Assembly: GCA_023436495.1 (NCBI GenBank)
Contig: JAEZIT010000018.1
Location: 1 to 12,842 of the forward strand
Length of the DNA: 12,842 bases
From: Acidobacteriota bacterium
GTDB lineage: Bacteria; Acidobacteriota; Blastocatellia; Pyrinomonadales; Pyrinomonadaceae
Direction: 5' to 3'
Shown: positions 1 to 6,896 of the stretch, piece by piece
Layout: each line of letters begins with the position of its first letter
How positions within the stretch are numbered: position 1 is the first letter of the stretch
Translations under genes and position numbers: made by a program
Notes under the pieces: model-generated
What the model was told of the DNA's origin: nothing
Databases searched by the model: none
Seen by the model: the letters and a program-made list of their open reading frames with translations, nothing else

Positions 1-27
1 CATTCTTGGGGCTTTAACTTCGATCAT
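1..27 (-). CDS. N-terminus of a partial gene, probably lipoyl-domain E2 acyltransferase
   Basis: Only nine codons are in the window. They read MIEVKAPRM on the minus strand from an ATG at 27-25, and the rest lies beyond the left edge. The start is well supported by the ribosome binding site AAGGAGG (minus strand, 39-33) with a 5-nt gap to the ATG. The peptide resembles the beginning of the lipoyl domain of 2-oxo-acid dehydrogenase E2 subunits (dihydrolipoamide succinyl- or acyltransferase), which typically start with a short V-x-x-P-x-M-G-E-S strand. That identity is inferred from nine residues and is weak. Other lipoyl or biotinyl carrier proteins begin similarly. The existence of a gene here is much surer than its function. 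Confidence 0.5.
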
Positions 28-128
28 AAATTCCTCCTTCTCAAAACTCGCCGGACGCGGCCGCCGCCCTTGGGGCCTTTCCGTTCGCCAGGATCATCAA
101 ACCACATCTCGCTCCGCAGCGGAATAAC

Positions 129-203
129 GATTTATATGGAATTAATGAAATTACGCGATTTTTACGATATTTATGATTTTTAGGGAATTTAATGATTTTT
201 ATG
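129..203. repeat. degenerate AT-rich tandem array, 9-10 bp period
   Basis: Eight successive blocks of 9-10 bp each begin with G followed by an A/T-rich run. They start at 129, 138, 147, 157, 166, 175, 184 and 194. The best-conserved unit is GATTTTTA(T/C/G), at 157, 175 and 194. The blocks between are GATATTTAT or GGAATTTAAT-like. On the minus strand the unit reads ATAAAAATC. The period is close to one DNA helical turn, so the A/T runs would be roughly phased on one face, as in bent DNA or a protein-binding array. It lies upstream of the left-edge minus-strand gene. Confidence 0.6.
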
Positions 204-306
204 GCAAATCGGCGGCGGGGCGACCGCTCGGTGAGGGGAAATCGGCACTCCGCGGACGAGAATTACCAACAACCAGCCCCGGCAATGTCACTAAGCGGGC
301 ACGCAA

Positions 307-341
307 GCGCCGCTAAGCCTACATCGCCGCGCCGCTAGGCC
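307..341. repeat. 13-bp direct repeat, 22-bp spacing
   Basis: GCGCCGCTAAGCC at 307-319 recurs as GCGCCGCTAGGCC at 329-341, with one mismatch. The two copies start 22 bp apart, about two helical turns, just downstream of the pdxJ stop. The function is unknown. It could be a remnant duplication or a paired binding site. Confidence 0.4.
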
Positions 342-364
342 CGAGATCGAGAAGGGAACCGGGA

Positions 365-1111
365 TCAGTGTTTGATCGCGGCGATCATTTCGCGGACGGC
401 CTGGCTTAATCCGACAAAGACCGCGCGGGAGACTATATTGTGGCCGATGTTGAACTCAGTAATTGCGGGAATTGCCGCCAGCGCGCCGATGTTGCGATAG
501 GTGATCCCATGGCCGGCGGCGACGATCAGCCCGATGTTGTTCGCATGGTCGGCCGCCGCTGCGATGCGTGATATCTCCGCCGCCGCCTTCTGCGCGCCCT
601 CGCCGTGAGCGGCCCGCGAACTGAGCGTCAGCTCCGCATATTCCGCCGTGCAAAGCTCGACCTGCTGTGCGCCCGCGTCCTTCGCGGCATCGATCTGATC
701 GATCTCCGGGTCGATGAATATACTTACGAAGATACCGGCGTCCTTCAGCTTCCCGATCGCGCCCTTTATGTTGTCGAAGTTCTTTATAACGTCCAATCCG
801 CCTTCGGTCGTCACTTCGTTAGGATTTTCCGGCACAAGCGACACCGCATCGGGTTTGGTGCGCACCGCAAGCTCCGTCATCTCATCCGTCGCCGCCATCT
901 CAACGTTCAGGTACGTCGTAACAACGTCACGCAGCAATTCAATGTCGCGGTCCTGAATATGGCGCCGGTCTTGCCGAATATGCACAGTGATCCCGTGCGC
1001 GCCGGCCTGCTCGCAGACGACAGCGGCAGTGATGATGCTCGGCTCGATCGTTTTGCGTGCCTCGCGGATCGTAGCGACATGGTCGATATTGACGTTCAGT
1101 TTTGCGGTCAT
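365..1111 (-). CDS. pdxJ: pyridoxine 5'-phosphate synthase PdxJ
   Basis: PdxJ condenses 3-amino-2-oxopropyl phosphate with 1-deoxy-D-xylulose 5-phosphate to pyridoxine 5'-phosphate, closing the ring in DXP-dependent vitamin B6 synthesis in the cytoplasm. The 248-residue protein is full length for the family, a TIM barrel forming ring-shaped oligomers. The hallmarks are present: the N-terminal NVNIDHVATIREAR (6-19), GITVHIRQDRRHI (40-52, with the active-site His44), NVEMA (69-73, with the catalytic Glu71), EVTTEGGLD (99-107) and the phosphate-binding AGHGITY (199-205, His201) and FNIGHNIV (220-227). Gln47 stands where E. coli has Glu in VHLRED, a mild variation. The ATG at 1111 is preceded by an AGGTGA ribosome binding site. 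It lies 12 nt downstream of the glycosyltransferase gene and is probably co-transcribed with it. pdxA is not in the window. Confidence 0.97.
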   Translation of the reverse strand: MTAKLNVNIDHVATIREARKTIEPSIITAAVVCEQAGAHGITVHIRQDRRHIQDRDIELLRDVVTTYLNVEMAATDEMTELAVRTKPDAVSLVPENPNEVTTEGGLDVIKNFDNIKGAIGKLKDAGIFVSIFIDPEIDQIDAAKDAGAQQVELCTAEYAELTLSSRAAHGEGAQKAAAEISRIAAAADHANNIGLIVAAGHGITYRNIGALAAIPAITEFNIGHNIVSRAVFVGLSQAVREMIAAIKH

Positions 1112-1123
1112 AACTTCACCTGG

Positions 1124-1903
1124 TTAGCTCTTCAAACCGACGGCCTCGGCGTTTTCAGAGGCGAGCCGCCGATCGTAAACTCCGTTCTTGGCATTCTTGC
1201 GGATCTGGCGAACCTCATCGAACATCCGCAAACTGTCACGGATAACGCTGACCTTGCTCCTCTCATCGTTGTTCCACCTCACCGGGACTTCCATCAACCG
1301 CAGGCCGTGCATCGACGCGACTTCCAGAAATTCGACGTCGAACCCGAACCGGTCGATCTGCATAAGGCCGAGCAGCGGAGCGAACTTCTTCAAATTGAAC
1401 GCTTTAAATCCGCACTGCGTGTCCCAGTAAGGCATCCCCGTCATCAAGCGTACGACAAGGTTGAACACCTTCCCGCCCTGCTCGCGCCGCCAGGGCTGAT
1501 GCGTCCCGATAAGGCTGCGGTCCAGCGCCCGCGAACCGAACGTCAGGTCATACTCGCCGTTCTCGATCGGATCGACGAGCTTCGGCATCTCTTCGATGGG
1601 CGTGGAAAGATCTGCGTCGCTGAACAAAGCCACATCCGACGCGGCCGCTAAAAGCCCCGTTTTTACTGCATAACCTTTGCCGCGATTGGGCTCGTAACGG
1701 ATCGCGCGAGCCTGGATCTCGGGGAACTGGGCAAAGATCCGTTCCGCCGACGCGGTCGTGCTGTCCGAAGAACCGTCGTCAACCACGATCACTTCCGACT
1801 GCGGCCGAACGCTGCCGAGGTACTCAAAGATCCTGCGCAGCGAATCGCCGAGCCGCTCTTCCTCGTTATACGCTGGAATAATTACTGATAATTCAGGTTT
1901 CAT
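1124..1903 (-). CDS. family 2 glycosyltransferase, dolichyl-phosphate-glucose-synthase-like
   Basis: This is a 259-residue GT-A fold glycosyltransferase resembling the DPG-synthase (ALG5) branch of GT2. Such enzymes move a sugar from a nucleotide diphosphate to a polyprenyl phosphate on the cytoplasmic face of the membrane. Visible motifs are VIIPAYNEEERL (7-18), the nucleotide-binding VVDDGSSDST (40-49), the metal-binding FSDADLSTP (94-102), FGSRAL (122-127), TQCGFKAF (162-169), RFGFDVEF (185-192) and VPVRWNNDE (206-214). There is no C-terminal transmembrane segment of the DPM/GtrB type, so it is probably membrane-peripheral. The real sugar and lipid are unknown. The ATG at 1903 has a poor ribosome binding site, but translation starts right at the conserved first strand. 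It is the first gene of a minus-strand pair with pdxJ. A candidate promoter lies at 1923-1951. Confidence 0.92.
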   Translation of the reverse strand: MKPELSVIIPAYNEEERLGDSLRRIFEYLGSVRPQSEVIVVDDGSSDSTTASAERIFAQFPEIQARAIRYEPNRGKGYAVKTGLLAAASDVALFSDADLSTPIEEMPKLVDPIENGEYDLTFGSRALDRSLIGTHQPWRREQGGKVFNLVVRLMTGMPYWDTQCGFKAFNLKKFAPLLGLMQIDRFGFDVEFLEVASMHGLRLMEVPVRWNNDERSKVSVIRDSLRMFDEVRQIRKNAKNGVYDRRLASENAEAVGLKS

Positions 1904-1922
1904 TTATGTGAACAAAAGTAAA

Positions 1923-1951
1923 ATGATAGATTCTAACAGCCGAAAAGTAAA
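1923..1951 (-). promoter_or_regulatory. candidate sigma70 promoter for the glycosyltransferase-pdxJ unit
   Basis: On the minus strand TTTACT (1951-1946, four of six -35 matches) and TATCAT (1928-1923, five of six -10 matches) are separated by exactly 17 nt. The start would fall about 10-15 nt before the ATG, giving a very short leader, which agrees with the weak ribosome binding site. This rests on consensus matching only. Confidence 0.45.
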
Positions 1952-2073
1952 TTTGACGCACGGCCTCGGCCATTTCGAAACTTGCAGCAGCGCCGTCTCG
2001 TATCAATACAGTGTCGGCTCGTCCCCGGAAAATTCAGCGACAACCGCTGACGGCGTTTGAGTCAACTAAACTA

Positions 2074-2082
2074 TGATATAAT
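2074..2082 (+). promoter_or_regulatory. extended -10 promoter for the S41 protease gene
   Basis: TGATATAAT at 2074-2082 is a perfect TATAAT (2077-2082) preceded by the extended -10 TG dinucleotide and one base. No good -35 stands 17 nt upstream, which is usual for extended -10 promoters. Transcription would begin near 2089, just before the GGAG at 2094-2097, so the leader would be under 20 nt. Confidence 0.65.
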
Positions 2083-2105
2083 TCGATGATTTTGGAGCCA
2101 GGGAA

Positions 2106-3755
2106 GTGATGAATAAGAAATTGGCAATTGCCGCAATGGTATTGATCGTCGCCGGTGCATTGATCGGCGGTGTTTTTGGCAAGCTGCCTTCCCGCATCTC
2201 GGCGGACTCCAGCGTTACGCCGCAAAAGATACTCGCCGATTATCGCGAAGCTCTCGATGTCATCGATAAGAATTACGTAAACCCCGTCGATCACGAAAAG
2301 ATAACCGACAGCTCCGTTCAGGGAATGCTGTGGTCGCTCGACCCGCATTCGTCCTTCTTTACACGCGAAGAGTTCCGAAAGCTCTACGAAGAGCAGGCTT
2401 CGCAGTTCTACGGGATAGGAGTTTCGATCCTGCAGCATCGCGACGGAGTGTATGTTCAGTCGGTAATTCCGGGAACGCCCGCCGAAAAGGCCGGACTTCG
2501 CTACGGCGACCGTTTTGTCACCGTTGACGGTAAGGACGCTAAAGAATGGTCCGGCGCCGAGGTTTCAAAGAATGTCCGGGGTGAGAAGGGCACGACCGTC
2601 AAAGTGCAGGTCGAACGCGTTGGCAGCCAACAGCCGCTCAGTTTCGATATCGTTCGCGGCGGCGTACCGCTTCCGTCGATCCGCAATTATTTCATGCTGC
2701 CGAACGGCGTCGGATACGTCGGCCTAAGCGGCGGATTTCAGGAAACGACATCGGAAGAACTCTCCGAGGCGATCGCGGATCTGAAAGCTCAGGGTATGAA
2801 GAGCCTGATCCTCGACCTTCGCGGAAATCCGGGCGGACTACTTCCGCAGGCGATCGGTGTTACGAGCAAATTCATCCCCGAAGGCCAAACAGTAGTTTCC
2901 GTACGCGGCCGTTCGCGATATGCGAAGCCGCAGGAGTTGAAAGCAACCGGCGGACAGATCGACGACATTCCGTTGGTCGTAATGATCAACGGCGGATCGG
3001 CGTCGGCATCGGAGATCGTAGCCGGGGCCATTCAGGACTACGGCCGCGGCCTGATAGTCGGCAGCGACAGTTTCGGGAAAGGGTTGGTCCAACGTGTGTT
3101 CCCGCTGCCGTACAGCACGGGCCTAACGCTGACGACCGCGCGGTATTACACGCCTTACGGACGCTCTCTCCAGCGCGATTATTCGAACGGCTCGATCTAT
3201 GAGTATTTTACCCATTCGCTGGAGGCCGAAGAAGAAGGAGCGACGACCGACGGCAAGCCGAAACCGGCCGGAAGCCCTGTCACGACGGCAAATGGGCGTG
3301 TTTTGTACGGCGGCCGCGGTATCGAACCCGATATCAAGGTTTCGTCCGGAGCTTTTACGCCGCTGCGTTTCCGGATCAACGAGGCAGCTTTTTATTTTAC
3401 GCGCCGTCTGGTCGCAGGCGCTGTTCCGGGATTCGAGAACTATAAGGTCGACCGGCAGAGTCAGCGGCTAACGGTGCCGGCGGGCGAACTGCAGATCAGC
3501 GACAAACTGTTCGAGGCTTTCAAGAATTTTGCTGTTTCGGAAAAAGAGAACGGCCTGACGGCCGAGAACGTAAACAGCCAGGCAGAGTACGCGAGAACAC
3601 GGCTGCGACAGGAACTGGCGACGGCGAATTATTCGAACGAAGCGGGAGCACAGGTGCTGATCGAGGTGGATCCACAGATCCTTAAGGCCATCGAATCGAT
3701 GCCTGAGGCGACCAAACTCGCTGCGCGGGCGATAGGCCAGCGTCAGCGTTCGTAA
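2106..3755 (+). CDS. S41 family C-terminal processing peptidase with PDZ domain
   Basis: This is a 549-residue serine protease of the CtpA/Prc family, which trims or degrades envelope proteins from their C-termini. An N-terminal membrane anchor or uncleaved signal (residues 5-25) places it in the periplasm. A helical region (40-97) is followed by a PDZ domain (about 98-175, FYGIGVSI, IPGTPAEKAGLRYGD) that binds substrate tails. The S41 core (about 195-360) contains LILDLRGNPGG (234-244) and NGGSASASEI (295-304). The inferred catalytic dyad is Ser300 with Lys325 in SFGKG, with the 25-residue spacing known from D1 protease. The ~190-residue tail after the core is long for CtpA and of unknown function. 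GTG at 2106 or ATG at 2109 could be the start. GGAG at 2094-2097 gives 8 or 11 nt respectively, so the choice is open. The gene is monocistronic, with a terminator at 3784. Confidence 0.96.
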   Translation: MMNKKLAIAAMVLIVAGALIGGVFGKLPSRISADSSVTPQKILADYREALDVIDKNYVNPVDHEKITDSSVQGMLWSLDPHSSFFTREEFRKLYEEQASQFYGIGVSILQHRDGVYVQSVIPGTPAEKAGLRYGDRFVTVDGKDAKEWSGAEVSKNVRGEKGTTVKVQVERVGSQQPLSFDIVRGGVPLPSIRNYFMLPNGVGYVGLSGGFQETTSEELSEAIADLKAQGMKSLILDLRGNPGGLLPQAIGVTSKFIPEGQTVVSVRGRSRYAKPQELKATGGQIDDIPLVVMINGGSASASEIVAGAIQDYGRGLIVGSDSFGKGLVQRVFPLPYSTGLTLTTARYYTPYGRSLQRDYSNGSIYEYFTHSLEAEEEGATTDGKPKPAGSPVTTANGRVLYGGRGIEPDIKVSSGAFTPLRFRINEAAFYFTRRLVAGAVPGFENYKVDRQSQRLTVPAGELQISDKLFEAFKNFAVSEKENGLTAENVNSQAEYARTRLRQELATANYSNEAGAQVLIEVDPQILKAIESMPEATKLAARAIGQRQRS

Positions 3756-3783
3756 TATTTCGGCAGCGCGGCGATCGCAACAG

Positions 3784-3811
3784 GGCCGACCCTTAACCGG
3801 GGCGGCCTTTT
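3784..3811 (+). terminator. intrinsic terminator after the S41 protease gene
   Basis: GGCCGaCCC (3784-3792) pairs with GGGgCGGCC (3799-3807) around a 6-nt loop, with one A-G mismatch in the stem. It is followed by TTTT (3808-3811) and an AT-rich stretch. It lies 28 nt after the stop codon on the same strand and isolates the protease gene from pfk. Confidence 0.75.
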
Positions 3812-3890
3812 AATATTAGTTTAAGGAGTGGTTTTTAGAGTTTTTGGCCGTGATAGAGTAAAATGGCAATTCGCTTTCTAGAAGCAATTT

Positions 3891-4976
3891 ATGTATAGAC
3901 AGATAGGGATCTTAACAGGTGGAGGAGATGCACCTGGACTCAATGCAGTGATACGAGCTGCCGTCCGGACCGCGGTTGGTGAGTTCGGAATGAAATGCAT
4001 CGGTATCGAGGACAGTTTCGAAGGAATTCTCGGCGAAACACAGACGATGAAGCTGACGACCAAGAGTGTCAGCGGGATCCTGCCGCGCGGCGGAACCATT
4101 CTCGGTACCCGCAATAAGGGGACCTTTGTTAAAATGGTCGACGGTAAGCCGGTATACCCGGAAATGCCTATCGATGAGGCCCTGGAAAACCTGAACAAAC
4201 TAGAGATCGAAGCGCTCATCGTCCTTGGCGGCGAAGGCACGCTGGCGATCGCCGAACAGTTTCACAAGCGTGGATTTCCGGTTATAGGCGTGCCGAAAAC
4301 GATCGATAATGACCTGGCGGCTACGGAACTGACATTCGGTTTCATGACCGCGATCGACATCGCGACCGAAGCGCTTGACCGGCTTCATACTACGGCTGCT
4401 TCGCATGACCGCGTGATGATCCTGGAGGTAATGGGCCGGAACACCGGCTGGATCGCCCTTCACGCCGGCATGGCGGGGAGCGCAGATATTATACTTATCC
4501 CCGAGATACCGTTCTCGTTCGATTCGCTGATCCAGAAGGTCGCACAGCGTGAAAAGAGCGGATCGAAATTTACCAATATCGTCGTTGCGGAAGGCGCGAT
4601 AGAAGTTGGAAAGACCGAAATGTACCTCGACAGGGCCGAGCAGCGGCTTGGCGGAGTCGGAGATTATGTGCGGCGACGAGTAGAGGAGCTCACGGGCAAG
4701 GAATCGCGGTGCGTCGTGCTCGGGCATCTTCAGCGCGGCGGCAGCCCCAATGCATTCGATCGAATGCTCGGGACAAATTTTGGAGCTTGCGCGGTGCGTG
4801 CTTTGGCGAACGGCCAGACCGGAAAGATGGTCGCACTTCAGGCCGGAACGATCACCACGGTGCCGCTTGCGGATGCATGCGCAAACATCAAGACCGTACC
4901 GGTCGACGGTCAGCTTGTCCGGACCGCGCGTGATATTGGCATCTCATTCGCGGCGCCGAAAGAAAAGAAATTATAA
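3891..4976 (+). CDS. pfkA: 6-phosphofructokinase (PfkA family, Gly/Lys active-site type)
   Basis: This enzyme phosphorylates fructose 6-phosphate to fructose 1,6-bisphosphate in glycolysis. The 361-residue protein has the phosphoryl-donor loop ILTGGGDAPGLNAV (7-20), GILPRGGTILGTRN (62-75), GGEGT (113-117), PKTIDND (135-141, with the catalytic Asp of TIDND) and the sugar-phosphate-binding MGRNTGW (181-187). By known PFK rules, glycine at the position after the acidic residue of GGEGT favours ATP, while aspartate there marks pyrophosphate enzymes. The lysine in PKTIDND is typical of pyrophosphate enzymes and of the actinobacterial-type ATP enzymes. The combination suggests the latter group, so ATP is the likelier donor but this is unproven. 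ATG at 3891 begins directly at the conserved first strand; its ribosome binding site is weak. A possible -10 (TAAAAT, 3859-3864) lies upstream without a good -35. It is the first gene of the plus-strand run to 8396. Confidence 0.95.
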   Translation: MYRQIGILTGGGDAPGLNAVIRAAVRTAVGEFGMKCIGIEDSFEGILGETQTMKLTTKSVSGILPRGGTILGTRNKGTFVKMVDGKPVYPEMPIDEALENLNKLEIEALIVLGGEGTLAIAEQFHKRGFPVIGVPKTIDNDLAATELTFGFMTAIDIATEALDRLHTTAASHDRVMILEVMGRNTGWIALHAGMAGSADIILIPEIPFSFDSLIQKVAQREKSGSKFTNIVVAEGAIEVGKTEMYLDRAEQRLGGVGDYVRRRVEELTGKESRCVVLGHLQRGGSPNAFDRMLGTNFGACAVRALANGQTGKMVALQAGTITTVPLADACANIKTVPVDGQLVRTARDIGISFAAPKEKKL

Positions 4977-4995
4977 GGACCCGGGAGGGAATATT

Positions 4996-5028
4996 GTGGG
5001 CCGGCATCATCGTGTTGACGCGCCCTGA
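4996..5028 (+). CDS. possible 10-codon leader ORF before greA
   Basis: GTG at 4996 opens a ten-codon frame reading MGRHHRVDAP and ending in TGA at 5026-5028. It has the best Shine-Dalgarno sequence in this part of the operon, GGGAGG at 4983-4988, with a 7-nt gap. The stop abuts the codon TTG at 5029, which is in the same frame as greA and nine bases before the greA ATG. Either this is a translated leader that delivers ribosomes to the otherwise poorly primed greA start, or the Shine-Dalgarno is fortuitous. No homologue is known to me. Confidence 0.3.
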   Translation: MGRHHRVDAP

Positions 5029-5037
5029 TTGATAGTT

Positions 5038-5508
5038 ATGGATGAGGTCAAAAAGAAATTAAGAGACGAATTGGACTTGTTGGAAGAGGAACTCCATTTC
5101 AAACTTCCTAAGGAGATCCAAAAGGCACGCGAATTCGGCGACCTTCGCGAAAACGCCGAGTATAAGGCCGCGATGGAGCGTCAGTCGATCGTACAGGCAC
5201 GCATAATGCAGGTTCGTCAGAGGCTTAGCGAAGTTGAAGCGATCGATATTTCGAAACTGCCCGAAGGCCGCGTAGCTTACGGCTCGAGTGTCGTTCTTTA
5301 CGATCTTGACCGCGAAGAAAAAGTGACCTATAAGCTGGTTACCTCGGAAGAAAGTGATCCGGAACGATCGCTTATATCGACTGTATCACCGATCGGCCAG
5401 GCATTGATGGGCAAGGAAGAAGGCGACACGGTGCGCGTTAAGACACCTACCGGTTGGCGCAATTTTGAGATCAGCCGGCTGACTACGATTCACGAACAAA
5501 AGGACTAA
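5038..5508 (+). CDS. greA: transcription elongation factor GreA
   Basis: GreA enters the secondary channel of RNA polymerase and stimulates cleavage of the backtracked transcript so that elongation resumes. From ATG 5038 the protein has 156 residues (159 from TTG 5029), near the family norm of ~158. The N-terminal coiled-coil hairpin (about 1-75) carries the tip motif EFGDLRENAEY, whose Asp and second Glu correspond to the Asp41 and Glu44 that hold the catalytic magnesium in E. coli. The C-terminal FKBP-like domain includes the conserved STVSPIGQALMGKEEGD and the final RVKTPTGWRNFEI. I chose ATG because both alternatives add only three residues and TTG is rarer. Neither has a good ribosome binding site of its own, and a short upstream ORF may couple translation. 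The gene lies 61 nt after pfk and 12 nt before the next gene. Confidence 0.96.
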   Translation: MDEVKKKLRDELDLLEEELHFKLPKEIQKAREFGDLRENAEYKAAMERQSIVQARIMQVRQRLSEVEAIDISKLPEGRVAYGSSVVLYDLDREEKVTYKLVTSEESDPERSLISTVSPIGQALMGKEEGDTVRVKTPTGWRNFEISRLTTIHEQKD

Positions 5509-5520
5509 CCTGACCCAGAT

Positions 5521-6156
5521 ATGCAGGGAATCGGCGCGAGCATAGGCGGCGGAGCGATGCGGATCATCAATTCGATGGTTCGAGGTTTAGCGTCGGCAGG
5601 CGTTCATCCGAACATTTTGACCGCGATCGGCGTTACGATAAATATCGCATGCGGGGTGCTTTTCGGATTCGGCCTGTTCTTTTGGGCGGGAGTAATTCTG
5701 ATCGTAGCCAACCTGTTCGACATGCTTGACGGAAACGTCGCGAGACTTACAGGAAACGTAACGAAATTCGGCAGTTTTCTCGATTCGTCGCTCGACCGTT
5801 TGTCGGATATGGTTGCGTTCTTAGGTATCATGGTCTTTTACGCCGGCAACGTTCCGCAGCATTCGGTTCTAAACGTCTTTCTCGCGGGCACCGGCATGGT
5901 CGGTTCGGTCATGGTCAGCTACACTACGGCGAGATCGGAAAGCCTTGGCGTAAAGGCAAACGTCGGGTTTCTTCAACGTCCCGAGCGCATCGTGCTGCTG
6001 ATAATTGGCGCATTATCGACCTGGGATTGGAATTCCGATTTCTATTTGTTCAATAAGATGCCGCAAGTATTGTGGGTGTTGGCGATCGGATCCGTATGGA
6101 CAATGGTCCACAGGATGTTTTATATCTGGACAGAGTTTAGAAAGATCGAATCTTAA
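5521..6156 (+). CDS. CDP-alcohol phosphatidyltransferase family membrane protein
   Basis: This integral membrane enzyme transfers a phosphatidyl group from CDP-diacylglycerol, or an analogous CDP-alcohol, to an alcohol in phospholipid synthesis. The family signature is complete: Asp67, Asp70-Gly71, Ala74-Arg75, Gly84, Asp88 and Asp92 in FDMLDGNVAR and FGSFLDSSLD. The four aspartates bind two metal ions and Asp92 is the expected base. About six hydrophobic segments are visible (roughly 32-48, 50-66, 95-110, 118-135, 155-170 and 182-200), matching the six-helix fold. The acceptor (glycerol phosphate, inositol phosphate or other) cannot be told from the sequence. ATG 5521 is used, but ATG 5557 (residue 13) is a credible alternative because the first twelve residues are glycine-rich and unlike a conserved start. 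It follows greA by 12 nt and is co-transcribed. Confidence 0.93.
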   Translation: MQGIGASIGGGAMRIINSMVRGLASAGVHPNILTAIGVTINIACGVLFGFGLFFWAGVILIVANLFDMLDGNVARLTGNVTKFGSFLDSSLDRLSDMVAFLGIMVFYAGNVPQHSVLNVFLAGTGMVGSVMVSYTTARSESLGVKANVGFLQRPERIVLLIIGALSTWDWNSDFYLFNKMPQVLWVLAIGSVWTMVHRMFYIWTEFRKIES

Positions 6157-6169
6157 CGTTGTATCTAAG

Positions 6170-6589
6170 ATGGAATGGATCGCCGACTTTTGGGCATCAC
6201 TGACTTTGGGCCGCATCATGATCGGCGTTCTAACGTTCGTCGTTTCGATGGCGGTGACCACGCTGATCGCGGTGATCGTGATCGTGAAGATTCCCGCGAA
6301 CTATTTCAGTTCGCATTATCAACAGGATTTCTTGCCTAATAGTTCGTGGCTGACCCGATGGGGTGCAGTTGTTGCCAAAAACATTGTAGGCGTTGTTCTT
6401 GTCATCGCCGGGATCGTGATGCTTATTGGCCCGGGCCAGGGAATACTGACAATTCTGATCGGCCTGATCATGATGGACATTCCGGGCAAACGGCCTATCG
6501 AGGCACGGATCATAAAGCGTCCGGCCGTGCTGCACGCCGTTAACGCGCTTCGCGCCAGGTACGGAAAACCGCCGCTTCAGATGGATTGA
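6170..6589 (+). CDS. small membrane protein, PGPGW-like
   Basis: This is a 139-residue protein. It has a long hydrophobic helix near the N-terminus (about residues 14-42) and a second hydrophobic stretch with two likely helices (about 66-100) split by GPGQG, then a basic soluble tail. The text LIGPGQGILTILIG followed by DIPGKR resembles the PGPGW family of small transmembrane proteins, where a Pro-Gly-Pro-Gly turn separates two helices. The function of that family is not established. The frame is open further upstream, but starts before 6170 overlap the phosphatidyltransferase gene, and ATG 6170 opens MEWIADFWASLT directly before the first helix. It sits 13 nt after the phosphatidyltransferase and 2 nt before the next gene, so a role in lipid or envelope upkeep is plausible but unproven. 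Confidence 0.72.
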   Translation: MEWIADFWASLTLGRIMIGVLTFVVSMAVTTLIAVIVIVKIPANYFSSHYQQDFLPNSSWLTRWGAVVAKNIVGVVLVIAGIVMLIGPGQGILTILIGLIMMDIPGKRPIEARIIKRPAVLHAVNALRARYGKPPLQMD

Positions 6590-6591
6590 CT

Positions 6592-6882
6592 ATGGGCCTT
6601 TTCGATGTATTCAAACGCAAAGAGCCAGTTCCGACCAATGACGACCGCGTGCGCTTTTTGCTGGAGTACGGACGGATCACTGACGGCCGCATCATCGATT
6701 ACGAAACGAACGCTAACGGGGACGAGATAGTGTTCTATGTTTACACACTAAACGGCGTGGATTTCGAATCGTCCGACATCCTGGACGAAGAACAGCGCCG
6801 GCATCCGCTGAGGTATGCGCCCGGAGCCAAGGTGGGCATACGTTACGACCCAAAGAATCAGGGCAATTCAATGCTTGTCTGA
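6592..6882 (+). CDS. small cytoplasmic protein, DUF3592-like
   Basis: This is a 96-residue soluble protein with no signal or membrane helix. It begins MGLFDVFKRKE, then forms an alternating strand pattern: GRITDGRIIDYE, EIVFYVYTLNGVDFESS, and a final KVGIRYDPKNQGNSML. The pattern of a region that asks for a residue-pair Gly-x-Ile/Val, a YxY/F strand and V-x-Y-D-P-x-N-P/Q-x-x-S is like the extracytoplasmic or cytoplasmic beta domain of DUF3592 proteins, here without their membrane helices. Function is unknown. ATG 6592 lies 2 nt after the preceding stop. TTG 6586, overlapping that stop, is possible but unnecessary. Tight packing argues for translational coupling. Confidence 0.65.
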   Translation: MGLFDVFKRKEPVPTNDDRVRFLLEYGRITDGRIIDYETNANGDEIVFYVYTLNGVDFESSDILDEEQRRHPLRYAPGAKVGIRYDPKNQGNSMLV

Positions 6883-6896
6883 CCTGTGAGATTTCC

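Larger units (their letters stand above)
28..364. other. intergenic spacer, left (no gene)
   Basis: This stretch separates the end of pdxJ from the start of the left-edge gene, both on the minus strand. It holds the ribosome binding site of the left gene (33-39), a GC-rich segment (about 50-120), an AT-rich phased repeat array (129-203) and a short direct repeat (307-341). I see no convincing ORF and no T-tailed hairpin after pdxJ. Any promoter for the left-edge gene must lie here, but I cannot place one confidently because the AT-rich array gives many poor -10 look-alikes. Confidence 0.7.

Noticed and set aside
129..203. CRISPR-like or iteron-like reading of the AT-rich array
   Set aside because: The units are only 9-10 bp and degenerate, with no spacers between them. 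No replication initiator gene is nearby, so neither CRISPR nor an origin is supported.
605..1651. 348-codon open frame on the plus strand
   Set aside because: It lies wholly antisense to pdxJ and the glycosyltransferase, both of which have clear conserved motifs, and has no recognisable domain. It is an artefact of codon bias in GC-rich genes.
2034..2438. 134-codon minus-strand frame over the S41 gene start
   Set aside because: It is antisense to the protease N-terminus and across its promoter, with no known domain. The plus-strand gene explains the region.
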